Assembly: GCA_045639045.1 (NCBI GenBank)
Contig: JAZUCI010000043.1
Coordinates: forward strand, 1 to 23,138
Origin: SIG402 sp045639045
GTDB lineage: Bacteria > Bacillota > Clostridia > Christensenellales > Borkfalkiaceae
Reading direction: 5' to 3'
Length of the DNA stretch: 23,138 nucleotides
In this document: positions 7,983 to 14,562 of the stretch, piece after piece
Position numbering within the stretch: position 1 is the first letter of the stretch
How the letters are laid out: every line of letters starts with the position of its first letter
Program-made: the position numbers and the translations under genes
The notes under the pieces: model-generated
Told to the model about the DNA's origin: nothing
Databases searched by the model: none
The model's input: the letters and a program-made list of their open reading frames with translations, nothing else

Positions 7983-8019
7983 AAATAAATAGATATTTCC
8001 CACTAAATTATGGAAAATC
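7977..8019. promoter_or_regulatory. Cluster of GGAAA-type half-sites between divergent genes
   Basis: GGGGAAAATA (7977-7986), its inverted counterpart TATTTCCC (7994-8001), and TGGAAAATC (8011-8019) lie in the divergent intergenic region just upstream of both promoters. They form an imperfect inverted repeat plus a direct repeat and are candidate binding sites of the adjacent AraC regulator. Binding is inferred. Confidence 0.3.
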
Positions 8020-8020
8020 G

Positions 8021-8049
8021 TTGCATTTTATCCTTCCCCGTGATACAAT
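8021..8049 (+). promoter_or_regulatory. Sigma-A promoter of the second AraC gene
   Basis: -35 TTGCAT (8021-8026) and -10 TACAAT (8044-8049) are 17 bp apart. The predicted start near 8056 leaves a leader of about 30 nt to the ATG at 8087, which has an AAAGGAA site. The TTG that could open a longer reading frame is the -35 box itself, which settles the start codon. Confidence 0.75.
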
Positions 8050-8086
8050 AAACGTAAGAACACCGTATAAAAAAGGAATTCGCCTT

Positions 8087-8881
8087 ATGAAAAACAACAT
8101 TTGTAAATTCATTTCCGCCCCGCGCGAATTAACGCTGTTTGCAAAAAACTTCGTGCTGGAAAAAAACGGAGCCAATCACGCCCCCTACCCCCTTACCACA
8201 CACACCTTGTTCTTGTTTACCGAGGGCACGGGCAAGGTTTCCTTTAACGGCAGGGAGGAGGTGCTTTCCCCCGGTAGAATTTACTTTGGTTTTCAAGGGG
8301 AAAAGTTCGCGTGCCTTTCTAAAAACGCGGTATATATGTATATTTCCTTTGGGGGCGGCAGGTGTGAAGACTTGTTTGCCCGCTTTGGCATTACCTACGC
8401 TTCCCGCTCCTTTCCCGTTACCGGCTCACTAACCAGTTTTTGGCAGGATAATTTAATGCGCGCCACCGAAGAAAATATCGATTTGATTGCGGAATGCGTG
8501 CTGATGTACACCTTTTCGCGATTGGTAAAAGTGGAACGGACGGTGGAGGACGTGGTGTACCGCATGATTCGCTATACCGAAGATAATTTTTCGGACGAAA
8601 GCTTATCCCTTGCCACCCTTGCGGCGGATTTGGGATACAACGCAAAATACCTTTCGCACCGCTTTAAGGAGCAAACGGGGGAAGGTTTTACCAGTTTTTT
8701 GAACAATTTACGCATCAAAAACGCGCTGTTTTTGTTTGATCACGGCGTAAACGCGGTAAAAAACGTGGCGCTACTTTGCGGATACTACGACCCCCTATAT
8801 TTTTCCAAAGTATTTAAGGAAAAAACGGGGATGTCCCCCAAGGAATACGTAAAAACCAAAACGGGGGAAAACACGCTATAA
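8087..8881 (+). CDS. AraC family transcriptional regulator (264 aa)
   Basis: Second AraC-type regulator. Residues 30-90 form a cupin-like sensor (LFLFTEGTGKVSFNGREEVLSPG region). Residues about 155-258 hold the two helix-turn-helix units, with SLATLAADLGYNAKYLSHRFKEQTG in the first (read as two segments) and ALLCGYYDPLYFSKVFKEKTGMSPKEYV in the second, including the typical aromatic-rich recognition helix and the GMSPKEY ending. It is divergent from the altered Gfo/Idh gene at 7919, its likely target. It differs clearly from the regulator at 5868, so the two Gfo/Idh loci probably answer different signals. Its last coding bases are part of a 20-bp direct repeat copied just beyond the stop codon. 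Confidence 0.92.
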   Translation: MKNNICKFISAPRELTLFAKNFVLEKNGANHAPYPLTTHTLFLFTEGTGKVSFNGREEVLSPGRIYFGFQGEKFACLSKNAVYMYISFGGGRCEDLFARFGITYASRSFPVTGSLTSFWQDNLMRATEENIDLIAECVLMYTFSRLVKVERTVEDVVYRMIRYTEDNFSDESLSLATLAADLGYNAKYLSHRFKEQTGEGFTSFLNNLRIKNALFLFDHGVNAVKNVALLCGYYDPLYFSKVFKEKTGMSPKEYVKTKTGENTL

Positions 8882-8900
8882 ATACGTAAAAACCAAAACG
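8844..8900 (+). repeat. 20-bp exact direct repeat spanning the end of the AraC gene
   Basis: AATACGTAAAAACCAAAACG occurs at 8844-8863, inside the last codons, and again at 8881-8900, directly after the stop codon. The copies are 37 bp apart start to start. The second copy continues into GAGTTTTGGT so that ACCAAAAC and GTTTTGGT (8891-8908) can pair as a short hairpin, a possible weak terminator. The duplication lies at the border of an AT-richer gene. Confidence 0.85.
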
Positions 8901-8943
8901 AGTTTTGGTACTTTATTAAATGAAAACGGGGAGTGACAAGCTT

Positions 8944-9417
8944 ATGGATAAAAAAGAATTCAAAAAACTAACGACTAAGGTTTATGAAGAATACGGATTT
9001 GTGAAAAAAGGGAAGTTGTATTACTTGGATTTACCCGATGTGTTGATTTGTTCTGGTTTTAATACTATAAACACCGTTTTATTCTTAGCCTTTACGTTTA
9101 GAATCAAAGCAATTCATCAAAATGAAGGCATTATATTAAACGATATGTTTGAAGGGTTTGATTCTATACAAACGAAAATCTGTTTAGATAGAAATGTGAA
9201 AGGATACCGCAGTCATGAAATATGCAGTGGAAAATACACGGAGGAAGAGTGGCGCGCAAAATTAACGCCAGCACTACACTATTACTTTGATCCGTTTAAA
9301 ATAGATGCGTTTACGCACATAAAAAAAGCATTTTTAGAAATAGGATATGTGGAAGAAGGTAATATAATAATGCTAAAACCCAATGCTAGAAATTTTTTGG
9401 GAGTGAGGAGGGATTAG
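8944..9417 (+). CDS. Hypothetical protein, DUF4304-like (157 aa)
   Basis: Small soluble protein without signal peptide or membrane segments. It starts MDKKEFKKLTTKVYEEYGF, has VKKGKLYYLDLPDVLICSGF early, and ends with a HYYFDPFK...AFTHIKKAFLEIGY block, a layout that I associate with the DUF4304 family found in scattered Gram-positive bacteria; the assignment is from memory of the pattern. The chosen start has a GGGGAG site; an in-frame ATG at 8920 lacks one. Codon and base use are visibly AT-richer than the genes on either side, and the gene sits between a 20-bp duplication and a repeat mosaic, suggesting recent acquisition. Function is unknown. Confidence 0.7.
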   Translation: MDKKEFKKLTTKVYEEYGFVKKGKLYYLDLPDVLICSGFNTINTVLFLAFTFRIKAIHQNEGIILNDMFEGFDSIQTKICLDRNVKGYRSHEICSGKYTEEEWRAKLTPALHYYFDPFKIDAFTHIKKAFLEIGYVEEGNIIMLKPNARNFLGVRRD

Positions 9418-9430
9418 TTTTTTTATCCGG

Positions 9431-9466
9431 GCGCGGAAGGGTTTCCTTCCGCGCTTTTTCGTTTTT
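9431..9466 (+). terminator. Intrinsic terminator after the DUF4304-like gene
   Basis: Perfect 10-bp stem GCGCGGAAGG / CCTTCCGCGC with a GTTT loop, followed by TTTTTCGTTTTTTC. It starts about 14 bases after the stop codon. Confidence 0.9.
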
Positions 9467-9479
9467 TCTTCGTGTCGTT

Positions 9480-9815
9480 CTAAAGCGAGAGAAAAGAATC
9501 TCTTTTGTCATTCTTCGCCTACCTACGTGACGGGCTAAACGGAGAATCTCAATCTTGCCTCCCCTTGTCAGGGGAGGGGGACCGCTATGCGGTGGAAGGG
9601 TAGTAAATAACGATAAAGTTTCTCTCCCTCCGTCTTGCTAACGCAAGCCACCTCAACCACAACAATAGTACAAGTTGTATCTTTTAGTAGGTACTCCCGT
9701 TGGTCGCCTCGTCAGATGGAGGCAAGGAATAGGGATTCTATGACAAGCGGACGAGCAATGCTCGCCCCTACGGTTCCTTGTCATTCTGGAGCGTTAGCGA
9801 TAGAATCCCTACTAC
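9480..9815. repeat. Mosaic of short intergenic palindromic repeats (non-coding)
   Basis: No credible gene is seen here. The stretch is made of palindromic modules: CCTCCCC-TTGT-GGGGAGG-type hairpin near 9558-9577, ACCGC-TAT-GCGGT at 9581-9593, CTTGC-TAAC-GCAAG near 9634-9647, and an inverted pair AGGGATTCTA (9731-9740) / TAGAATCCCT (9801-9810). A TTGTCATTCT word occurs twice, near 9505 and 9778. CCTCCGTCTTGC...GCCACCTC resembles dispersed intergenic repeats that are common in uncultured Clostridia genomes. Copy number in this genome cannot be judged from one window. Confidence 0.65.
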
Positions 9816-9825
9816 CACAAAACAA

Positions 9826-9856
9826 AAAAAGCACCCAGTCGGGTGCTTTTATTTTT
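9826..9856 (+). terminator. Intrinsic terminator-like hairpin
   Basis: AAAAGCACCC-AGTC-GGGTGCTTTT is followed by ATTTTTCC. With A-runs on the left it could work in both directions. It closes the repeat mosaic just before the DUF6512-like gene and may insulate it. Confidence 0.75.
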
Positions 9857-9929
9857 CCTTCCCTTTTCATCCCCTAGCATATCACAAAGGGAAAAAGCGT
9901 ATACTAAACAAAAAAGGTAGGGGGCGCGT

Positions 9930-10460
9930 ATGAAACGCAGTATTTTACTTTGGCAGGTGGCGGGGCTTACGTTTGCCACCGCGCTTGGCACGGTTCTTCA
10001 TTTTACTTACCGATTATCGGGGGAAAGCCTAATCTTCGCCCCCTTTTCGGCGGTAAACGAATCCACCTTCGAGCATATGAAAATTCTATTTTTCCCTATG
10101 CTGATTTTCGCGCTTGCACAGTACGTGTTTTTTAGGAAGGATTCCCCTTGTTTTTGGCGTGTAAAGGCGGTGGGCACGGGCATTTCCCTACTATCCATCC
10201 CCGTATTATTCTACACCCTTTCGGGTATGTTTGGAAGGCTTCCCGCCTTCGTAAATATCGGCATTTTCTTCCTTTCGGCAGGAATGGGTTACCTTTACGA
10301 AGGGTTGCGCTTTCAAAAATCGTCCTCCCCTTGCCGTTATACCGCCCTTTGGCTATGCCTTTTGCTTGTTACCGCGCTTTTATTTATCCTTGGCACGTTT
10401 TTTCCGCCCCGCATCCCCTTGTTTTTAGACCCCGTTACGGGTACGTACGGCGTGCAGTAA
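9930..10460 (+). CDS. Integral membrane protein, DUF6512-like (176 aa)
   Basis: Small multi-pass membrane protein with about five hydrophobic segments (roughly residues 5-25, 50-68, 80-100, 105-125 and 135-158). The motifs HFTYRLSG, FAPFSAVNESTFEHMKILFFP and the C-terminal PRIPLFLDPVTGTYG match my recollection of the DUF6512 family (VNES-x-EHxK and PHIPLFLDPxTGTYG), widespread in Clostridia and without a known function. It has a GGTAGGGGG purine stretch before the ATG. A TATACT -10-like box lies at 9900-9905 but no clear -35 is seen. It stands alone, not in an operon. The conserved Asn-Glu and His-Lys pairs near the membrane surface suggest a binding or enzymatic role, unproven. Confidence 0.8.
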   Translation: MKRSILLWQVAGLTFATALGTVLHFTYRLSGESLIFAPFSAVNESTFEHMKILFFPMLIFALAQYVFFRKDSPCFWRVKAVGTGISLLSIPVLFYTLSGMFGRLPAFVNIGIFFLSAGMGYLYEGLRFQKSSSPCRYTALWLCLLLVTALLFILGTFFPPRIPLFLDPVTGTYGVQ

Positions 10461-10507
10461 CCCCTTATCCATAGTAAAAAATTACGGCAATAGAAAACCC
10501 CGCGAAG

Positions 10508-10525
10508 CAAAAACTTTTTTGCTCC
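10508..10525. terminator. Weak hairpin between convergent genes
   Basis: AGCAAAA and TTTTGCT arms around an ACTT-like apex lie between the stop of the membrane protein gene and the end of the Xre gene. The A/T-rich stem makes it a weak candidate terminator for either direction. Confidence 0.3.
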
Positions 10526-10536
10526 GTATGGTTATT

Positions 10537-10743
10537 TTAATAATCCTCTCTACCCAACAAATAATCCACCGTTACCCCAAAATAATCCGCAATTTTTACA
10601 AGGTTGGGGGCGGTGGGCTCGCTTCTATCCGTTTCCCAATAGCACACGACTGAAAAACTGACCTGCAAGCTTTTCCCCAGCTCCGCTTGACTAACGCCCC
10701 GTTCCTTTCTTAATTCTTTTAACCGTTCAGCAAATACCTTCAT
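10537..10743 (-). CDS. Xre-type helix-turn-helix regulator (68 aa)
   Basis: Single-domain DNA-binding protein of the HTH_3/Cro-C1 family: RLKELRKERGVSQAELGKSL forms helices 1-2, VSFSVVCYWETDRSEPTAPNL covers the recognition helix and turn (read as adjacent segments), and IADYFGVTVDYLLGR is the usual closing helix. No sensor domain is attached, so it probably acts as a constitutive dimeric repressor. The ATG is only six bases after its TATAAT -10 box, which predicts a leaderless transcript. A 16-bp palindrome lies in its promoter spacer and a related one in the divergent promoter, so auto-repression and repression of the gene at 10869 are likely. Confidence 0.93.
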   Translation of the reverse strand: MKVFAERLKELRKERGVSQAELGKSLQVSFSVVCYWETDRSEPTAPNLVKIADYFGVTVDYLLGREDY

Positions 10744-10749
10744 ACCCCT

Positions 10750-10770
10750 ATTATACTAAATATATTTAGT
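10750..10770 (-). promoter_or_regulatory. Xre gene promoter with operator palindrome 1
   Basis: On the minus strand, -10 TATAAT occupies 10755-10750, and the ATG begins six bases later, so transcription should start at or next to the A of ATG. No good -35 is seen. The perfect palindrome ACTAAATATATTTAGT (10755-10770) fills the spacer and touches the -10. Confidence 0.6.
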
Positions 10771-10777
10771 GATACAC

Positions 10778-10806
10778 TTGACACTCAATATATTGAGTAG
10801 TATAAT
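10778..10806 (+). promoter_or_regulatory. Consensus promoter of the PH-like gene with operator palindrome 2
   Basis: -35 TTGACA (10778-10783) and -10 TATAAT (10801-10806) are both perfect consensus with 17-bp spacing. The spacer contains the perfect palindrome ACTCAATATATTGAGT (10783-10798), which differs from palindrome 1 by one symmetric base pair per arm. Centres are 28 bp apart. A repressor bound here would block a very strong promoter. Confidence 0.85.
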
Positions 10807-10868
10807 TAAAATAATGACGGGCGCGAAAAAAACAAGGGCTATACAAAAGATAAAAGGAGAAACCCACT

Positions 10869-11444
10869 ATGGAACACTACGAATTAAAAGCAGACGAAGT
10901 TTTGTTATATCACGGCCCCGTTACGGTCAGCGATAAGAAAAAAGGGGGGAAAGCGCAAATCCCCGCCGAAGTTTATTTAACCAACGTTAACGTGGTATTA
11001 ACCGTTACCGAAAAGCATTTTCTTGCCAAAAGCACCTTTACAACGCAAACGTACCCCGTATCCACCATTAAAACGTACGAAGAAACCGCGCAAGTAATCC
11101 ATAAAAAAGCCGAAGTAGAACTTTACTTTGTGGGCGCGGAACTGTTTTTAACCTTCCCAAGCAAAAAGGAAGCGCGTATTTTTACGGATAAAGCCCTACG
11201 CTTGATTACCGGCAACAATAAATTAGTGCGCGGCGTTAAAAAGGCGAAGAAAGCGATTACCGAAACCGAAGAAGGGTTGGATATTGACCTAACCGCAGCG
11301 GCAGTATCAACGGCAAAGTTTGCAGGTCAAGTTGCCCTAGGCGTGGCGGGGGAAGAAACCACCAAATCCGCAGGCATCGTTGCCAAACTTTTAACCCGCA
11401 AAAAGAAGAACAAAACGGACGGTTTACCCGCCCCTAAAAAATAA
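10869..11444 (+). CDS. PH-like (GRAM/bPH-type) domain protein of unknown function (191 aa)
   Basis: Cytosolic protein with no signal peptide or clear membrane helix. Residues about 1-115 have the alternating beta-strand pattern of a bacterial PH/GRAM fold: EVLLYHGPVTV, EVYLTNVNVVLTVTEK, TYPVSTIKTYEE, VELYFVGAELFLTFPSKKEA, then a helix ARIFTDKALRLITG. The rest is helical and Ala/Lys-rich and ends in a basic tail (TRKKKNKTDGLPAPKK). AAAAGGAG precedes the ATG. It is driven by a consensus promoter with an Xre operator, so it should be strongly expressed when the repressor is absent. PH-like proteins of this kind can bind membranes or partner proteins; a stress, phage-related or envelope role is possible but not shown. 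Confidence 0.75.
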   Translation: MEHYELKADEVLLYHGPVTVSDKKKGGKAQIPAEVYLTNVNVVLTVTEKHFLAKSTFTTQTYPVSTIKTYEETAQVIHKKAEVELYFVGAELFLTFPSKKEARIFTDKALRLITGNNKLVRGVKKAKKAITETEEGLDIDLTAAAVSTAKFAGQVALGVAGEETTKSAGIVAKLLTRKKKNKTDGLPAPKK

Positions 11445-11461
11445 ACATCCCAAACAATAGC

Positions 11462-11510
11462 CGTGGGGCGGAAGGAACAACCTTCCGCCCCACGTATTTT
11501 TTTATTTTTT
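11462..11510 (+). terminator. Strong intrinsic terminator
   Basis: A 14-bp perfect stem CGTGGGGCGGAAGG / CCTTCCGCCCCACG with AACAA loop is followed by TATTTTTTTATTTTTT. The T-run is on the plus side, so it mainly ends the PH-like gene; the convergent operon at 11502 could use the stem but lacks a strong T-run. Confidence 0.9.
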
Positions 11511-11885
11511 CTTGGGCCAATCGGCAACCGCTTCGGTTAAAGCGAACACCGAAAAGGTAGGATCATCCGCCGTGGGATGATATTTCAGTAAGTTGGGGCA
11601 TTGCGCAAGCATTTCCGCCTTTAAGGAAACGTCCTGCGTTTCTACGGCAAGGGCGTTAAGGCGCACCCAATCGCGCGCGCCGGGCTTAATGGCAACCAAA
11701 CCCACCTTCGGTTCCCTTACCATATCCCGATACACCGCTTTATGCGGGCCGGTGGTGATATACAGCGTTTCATCAATATACGCAATCGCGCCAAAGGGTC
11801 TACCCACGGGGAATCCATCCCTTACGGTAAGCAGGTGAAACACCCCTGCGCATTCGTTTTTAATAAAATCGTAAACCGTTTTCAT
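11502..11885 (-). CDS. Pyridoxamine 5'-phosphate oxidase-like flavin-binding protein (127 aa)
   Basis: Split beta-barrel protein of the PNPOx-like group: MKTVYDFIKNECAGVFHLLTV-type start, GFPVGRPFGAIAYIDETLYITTG, HKAVYRDMVREPKVGLVAIKPG and ARDWVRLNALAV follow the family order, with GRPFG and the VYRDMVREPKV segment expected to contact FMN. At 127 residues it is the short single-domain form, probably an FMN- or F420-independent flavin reductase-like protein of undefined substrate. It is the last gene of the leftward rsmD-coaD operon, starting two bases after the methyltransferase gene stops, with an AAAAGGAG site. True vitamin B6 oxidase activity is unlikely at this length. Confidence 0.85.
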   Translation of the reverse strand: MKTVYDFIKNECAGVFHLLTVRDGFPVGRPFGAIAYIDETLYITTGPHKAVYRDMVREPKVGLVAIKPGARDWVRLNALAVETQDVSLKAEMLAQCPNLLKYHPTADDPTFSVFALTEAVADWPKKK

Positions 11886-11886
11886 A

Positions 11887-12834
11887 TTATTTCTCCTTTT
11901 TTAGCGCCGCAACGTAAAACCCTTCGTACGTTTCGGTGGGGCAAACGCATACCGTACCTTGCATAGAAGGAAGCGTGGGCAAATCCCCCACAAGTTCTTG
12001 CGATATGGGAACAAGGGAAACTTCCCCCGTTTTTAGTACGCTTTGCACCACTTCGTCGTTTTCCCTAGGCAACACCGAACAGGTGGAATACACCAAAGTT
12101 CCCCCCTTTTTCAGTAAAGAAACCGCCTTTTGGATCAATTTTTTTTGGGTTGCGTTTACCGAAGATATTAACCCTTCGGAAAAAGTTTTGCACGTTTTTT
12201 CATCCGCAAAATTTAGCGTTCCGCTACCCGAACAGGGGGCGTCCAACAAAATGCGGTCAAACCTAAGATAGGGGGAAAGGGCAAGCGCGTCCTCCACCAA
12301 AACGGCGGCGCGTACCCCTTGTTTTTCTATATTACTTTTTAATTTTTCCGCGCGCGCGGTATTTTTTTCGCAAGCGGTTAGGTTTACCGTTCCCCCCGAA
12401 AGGGCGTAAACCATCCCCGTTTTTCCGCCGGGGGCGGCGCACATATCTAACACGTCCTCCTTCCCCTTCGCGCCTAAAACAAGCGGTGGCAAAAAGGAAG
12501 ATGCGTTTTGCAAATAAATTTCCCCTTTTTCGTAGCACGCGGTTTTCGTTAGCGCGCTTTCGCTACCCGCGGGCAGAACGAAGCCCTCCTTATAAAAGGG
12601 CAGGGGCGTAGGGGTGAACCCCGCCGCGGCAAGTTCTTCCGTTACCCCTTCCACCGTGGCTTTTAGGGTGTTTACCCGAAAGCACGTGCGCTTTTCTGCC
12701 GAGCCGTTCAAAACGCGCAGGGAATCTTCCCTTCCGTACGCGGAAAGGGTTTCCTTTTCAAGTAGCGCTTTTGCTTCTTCCACCGAAACGGTGGGAAAGG
12801 TAATTTTTCGTTTTGTGTTTTTATTTCCTTTCAT
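11887..12834 (-). CDS. RsmB/RsmF-type rRNA (cytosine-C5) methyltransferase (315 aa)
   Basis: SAM-dependent RNA m5C methyltransferase of the NOL1/NOP2/sun family. Motif I is CAAPGGKT (132-139), motif IV is DAPCSGSG with Cys201, and motif VI is VYSTCSV with the probable nucleophile Cys252. Both catalytic cysteines are thus present. The N terminus CFRVNTLKATVE matches the RNA-binding start of this family. At 315 residues it lacks the C-terminal PUA-like extension of longer RsmF proteins and the N-terminal NusB domain of RsmB, so it is a minimal form. The target is probably a 16S rRNA cytosine, but which one is not shown. It lies six bases after coaD in the operon. Confidence 0.9.
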   Translation of the reverse strand: MKGNKNTKRKITFPTVSVEEAKALLEKETLSAYGREDSLRVLNGSAEKRTCFRVNTLKATVEGVTEELAAAGFTPTPLPFYKEGFVLPAGSESALTKTACYEKGEIYLQNASSFLPPLVLGAKGKEDVLDMCAAPGGKTGMVYALSGGTVNLTACEKNTARAEKLKSNIEKQGVRAAVLVEDALALSPYLRFDRILLDAPCSGSGTLNFADEKTCKTFSEGLISSVNATQKKLIQKAVSLLKKGGTLVYSTCSVLPRENDEVVQSVLKTGEVSLVPISQELVGDLPTLPSMQGTVCVCPTETYEGFYVAALKKEK

Positions 12835-12840
12835 AGCGCC

Positions 12841-13329
12841 TTACTTTTGCTTTTGCGCCCACGCTTGGGCAACCGCATCACGGATATTTTCGGGCAAAAA
12901 TTCCCCGTATTCCTTACCGTTTTTCATCAAAGCCTTTACCACGGAGGAGCTAATTTCCATTTGCCCCTTTTCGGCGGGGAAATACACCGTTTTTAGATTG
13001 GGAACGAAGCGTTTTGCCGCGTAGTAATTAGCGGTTTCGTAATCGTAATCGCTGCCGTTTCTTACCCCGCGCACGTAAAATTCCGCGCCCACTTTTTCAC
13101 ACACTTCGGCGGCTAAACCCCCTTCCGCAATCACGCTGACGCGGGGTTCCTTTTCATACGCCGTACGGATAAAATTAAGGCGTTCTTCCAAAGTAAACGT
13201 ATAGGTTTTTTCGGGGTTTACCATAATGGCAATCACCACTTCGTCAAACAACGCAAGCGCCTTTTCCACCACGTCCGCATGTCCTACGGTAAACGGATCG
13301 AAACTACCCGCAAACAAACACTTTTTCAC
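12841..13329 (-). CDS. coaD: Phosphopantetheine adenylyltransferase
   Basis: Transfers AMP from ATP to 4'-phosphopantetheine to form dephospho-CoA, the penultimate step of coenzyme A synthesis. Family features: GSFDPFTVGH near the N terminus with the TxGH nucleotide-binding motif at residues 14-17, VVIAIMVNPEK, FYVRGVRNGSDYDYE and the C-terminal EISSSVVKALMKNG. The length of 162 residues is standard. The start codon is GTG and overlaps the rsmD stop by one base (TAGTG), with GGGAG upstream. The rsmD-coaD pairing is a classic arrangement in Firmicutes and supports both assignments. Confidence 0.97.
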   Translation of the reverse strand: MKKCLFAGSFDPFTVGHADVVEKALALFDEVVIAIMVNPEKTYTFTLEERLNFIRTAYEKEPRVSVIAEGGLAAEVCEKVGAEFYVRGVRNGSDYDYETANYYAAKRFVPNLKTVYFPAEKGQMEISSSVVKALMKNGKEYGEFLPENIRDAVAQAWAQKQK

Positions 13330-13868
13330 TACTGTTTCTCCCTATAAAAATCCAAGTACGCCACACCGTATTTGCGGCGGTCGTAATGCTGTAACACGTC
13401 CAAAATTTCCTTGCCGTCGTGTTCGAAAACCGCAATCCCACTTTCACCAAGCAAGCCGTAGCGGTGGATAAGCGCAAGCGCCTCCTCCCCAAAATCCGTA
13501 TGATAGGGGGGATCTAAAAACACGATATCAAAGGTTTTTCCCTCGCGATGAAACCTAGCAAGGGCATCCTTAAAATCCATTAAAAATACCCGTTCGGTGC
13601 TTTCCTTTACCGAAGAAAGGTTGGCTTTTACAATTTGTAAACTTTCCCTTCTTACGTCCGTAAAATACACTTCCTTTGCGCCGCGGGAAAGGGCTTCCAA
13701 CCCCACGCTACCCGTACCTGCAAACAAATCCAAAACGGTTGCGCCCATAATTTGGGGGGCAAGAATATTAAACAAACTTTCCTTTGCACGGTCCGAAGTG
13801 GGGCGCACTTCTGTTCCTTGAAAGGTTTTTAGCACCTTTCCGCGATACTTACCGCCCACGACGCGCAT
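13329..13868 (-). CDS. rsmD: 16S rRNA (guanine(966)-N2)-methyltransferase
   Basis: SAM-dependent methyltransferase acting on G966 of 16S rRNA during 30S assembly. The start MRVVGGKYRGKVLK and RPTSDRAKESLFNIL are diagnostic of RsmD. The SAM motif is LDLFAGTGSVGLEAL (residues 46-60) and the catalytic DPPY is at 119-122, replacing the NPPY of other amino-methyltransferases. Length is typical at 179 residues. It overlaps the preceding membrane-protein gene by one base (TAATG) and the following coaD by one base, so the operon is tightly packed. Confidence 0.96.
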   Translation of the reverse strand: MRVVGGKYRGKVLKTFQGTEVRPTSDRAKESLFNILAPQIMGATVLDLFAGTGSVGLEALSRGAKEVYFTDVRRESLQIVKANLSSVKESTERVFLMDFKDALARFHREGKTFDIVFLDPPYHTDFGEEALALIHRYGLLGESGIAVFEHDGKEILDVLQHYDRRKYGVAYLDFYREKQ

Positions 13869-14470
13869 TACTTTTCTTCCTCTTCGCCGTTCAACGCGTC
13901 TTCCATGGCGGAAATTTTTCCTTCGTCTACGCGAATTTTAGCGCGCGCAAGCAAGTACCCTGCCCCCGTAACCAACATGGAAACGGGCACCAGCGCCAAA
14001 GAAAGGAGTACGGCGTGCGAGCCAACGATTTCGTATAAAGGGGAAGAAACGACTGCGGAATACCCCATAATCAGCGCAAAGGTTTTTTCCATACCGCAAA
14101 CGTATAAAAGTTGCATAATAAACAACGGATAATGCCCCAAAAGCCCCAACAAAAAGCCGTTGAAAGGGGCGTATTCGTTATGCTTATCTTCGTAATACCC
14201 AATAAAATCGGGGGAATCGGGGTTTCTACGGTATTCGTTGTTTTTCATATGCTTATACTGTCTGCCACCGAAGGCCATACCCACAAGCCCCATTACGAAC
14301 ACCCAGAATAAAAACACCAACGTTTCAAAAATAATTCTGCCTACCGCTGAATCCATATCCACGAAAAACTGTACGGCGGAAATGGATAACATCAACGTCA
14401 TAAAGGTGGCGAAATGCGAATATAAAAGCACCTTCCACGTCCGTTTGAATAGGTATTGAAATTTTTCCAT
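13868..14470 (-). CDS. Multi-pass membrane protein of unknown function (200 aa)
   Basis: First gene of the operon with rsmD and coaD. It has about five hydrophobic segments, near residues 14-38, 45-68, 102-126, 130-146 and 152-176, a charged loop around 70-100 (GGRQYKHMKNNEYRRNPD) and an acidic C terminus ending NGEEEEK. I do not recognise the family. The frame is open upstream to 14545, but the chosen start (MEKFQYLFKR) has an AAAGGAG site at good distance, and the longer form would begin inside the promoter. The gene may simply share a promoter with the housekeeping genes; no functional link to ribosome modification or CoA is visible. Confidence 0.8.
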   Translation of the reverse strand: MEKFQYLFKRTWKVLLYSHFATFMTLMLSISAVQFFVDMDSAVGRIIFETLVFLFWVFVMGLVGMAFGGRQYKHMKNNEYRRNPDSPDFIGYYEDKHNEYAPFNGFLLGLLGHYPLFIMQLLYVCGMEKTFALIMGYSAVVSSPLYEIVGSHAVLLSLALVPVSMLVTGAGYLLARAKIRVDEGKISAMEDALNGEEEEK

Positions 14471-14533
14471 ACTTACGCTTTCTCCTTTCCCCGAAGGGGC
14501 GCGCCGCAAAGGGGCGATTTTTAGAGTATTCCG

Positions 14534-14562
14534 ATTATACCACACTTTCCCGCGTTTTTCAA
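14534..14562 (-). promoter_or_regulatory. Sigma-A promoter of the rsmD-coaD operon
   Basis: On the minus strand, -35 TTGAAA (14562-14557) and -10 TATAAT (14539-14534) with 17-bp spacing and a TGTGG extension before the -10. Predicted start near 14527. The leader has a GC-rich stretch with CCCCTTCGGGG (14495-14505 region) that can form a short hairpin next to the ribosome binding site. Confidence 0.85.

Noticed and set aside
8021..8086. Longer form of the second AraC gene starting at TTG
   Set aside because: The TTG is the -35 box of the promoter, so it would not be in the mRNA; the ATG at 8087 has a ribosome binding site.
9480..9815. CRISPR array
   Set aside because: The hairpin words are not regularly spaced and there are no repeated units with unique spacers.
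9635..9877. An 80-codon frame in the repeat mosaic
   Set aside because: It crosses several palindromic repeats and a terminator hairpin and gives a low-complexity product; not credible as a gene.
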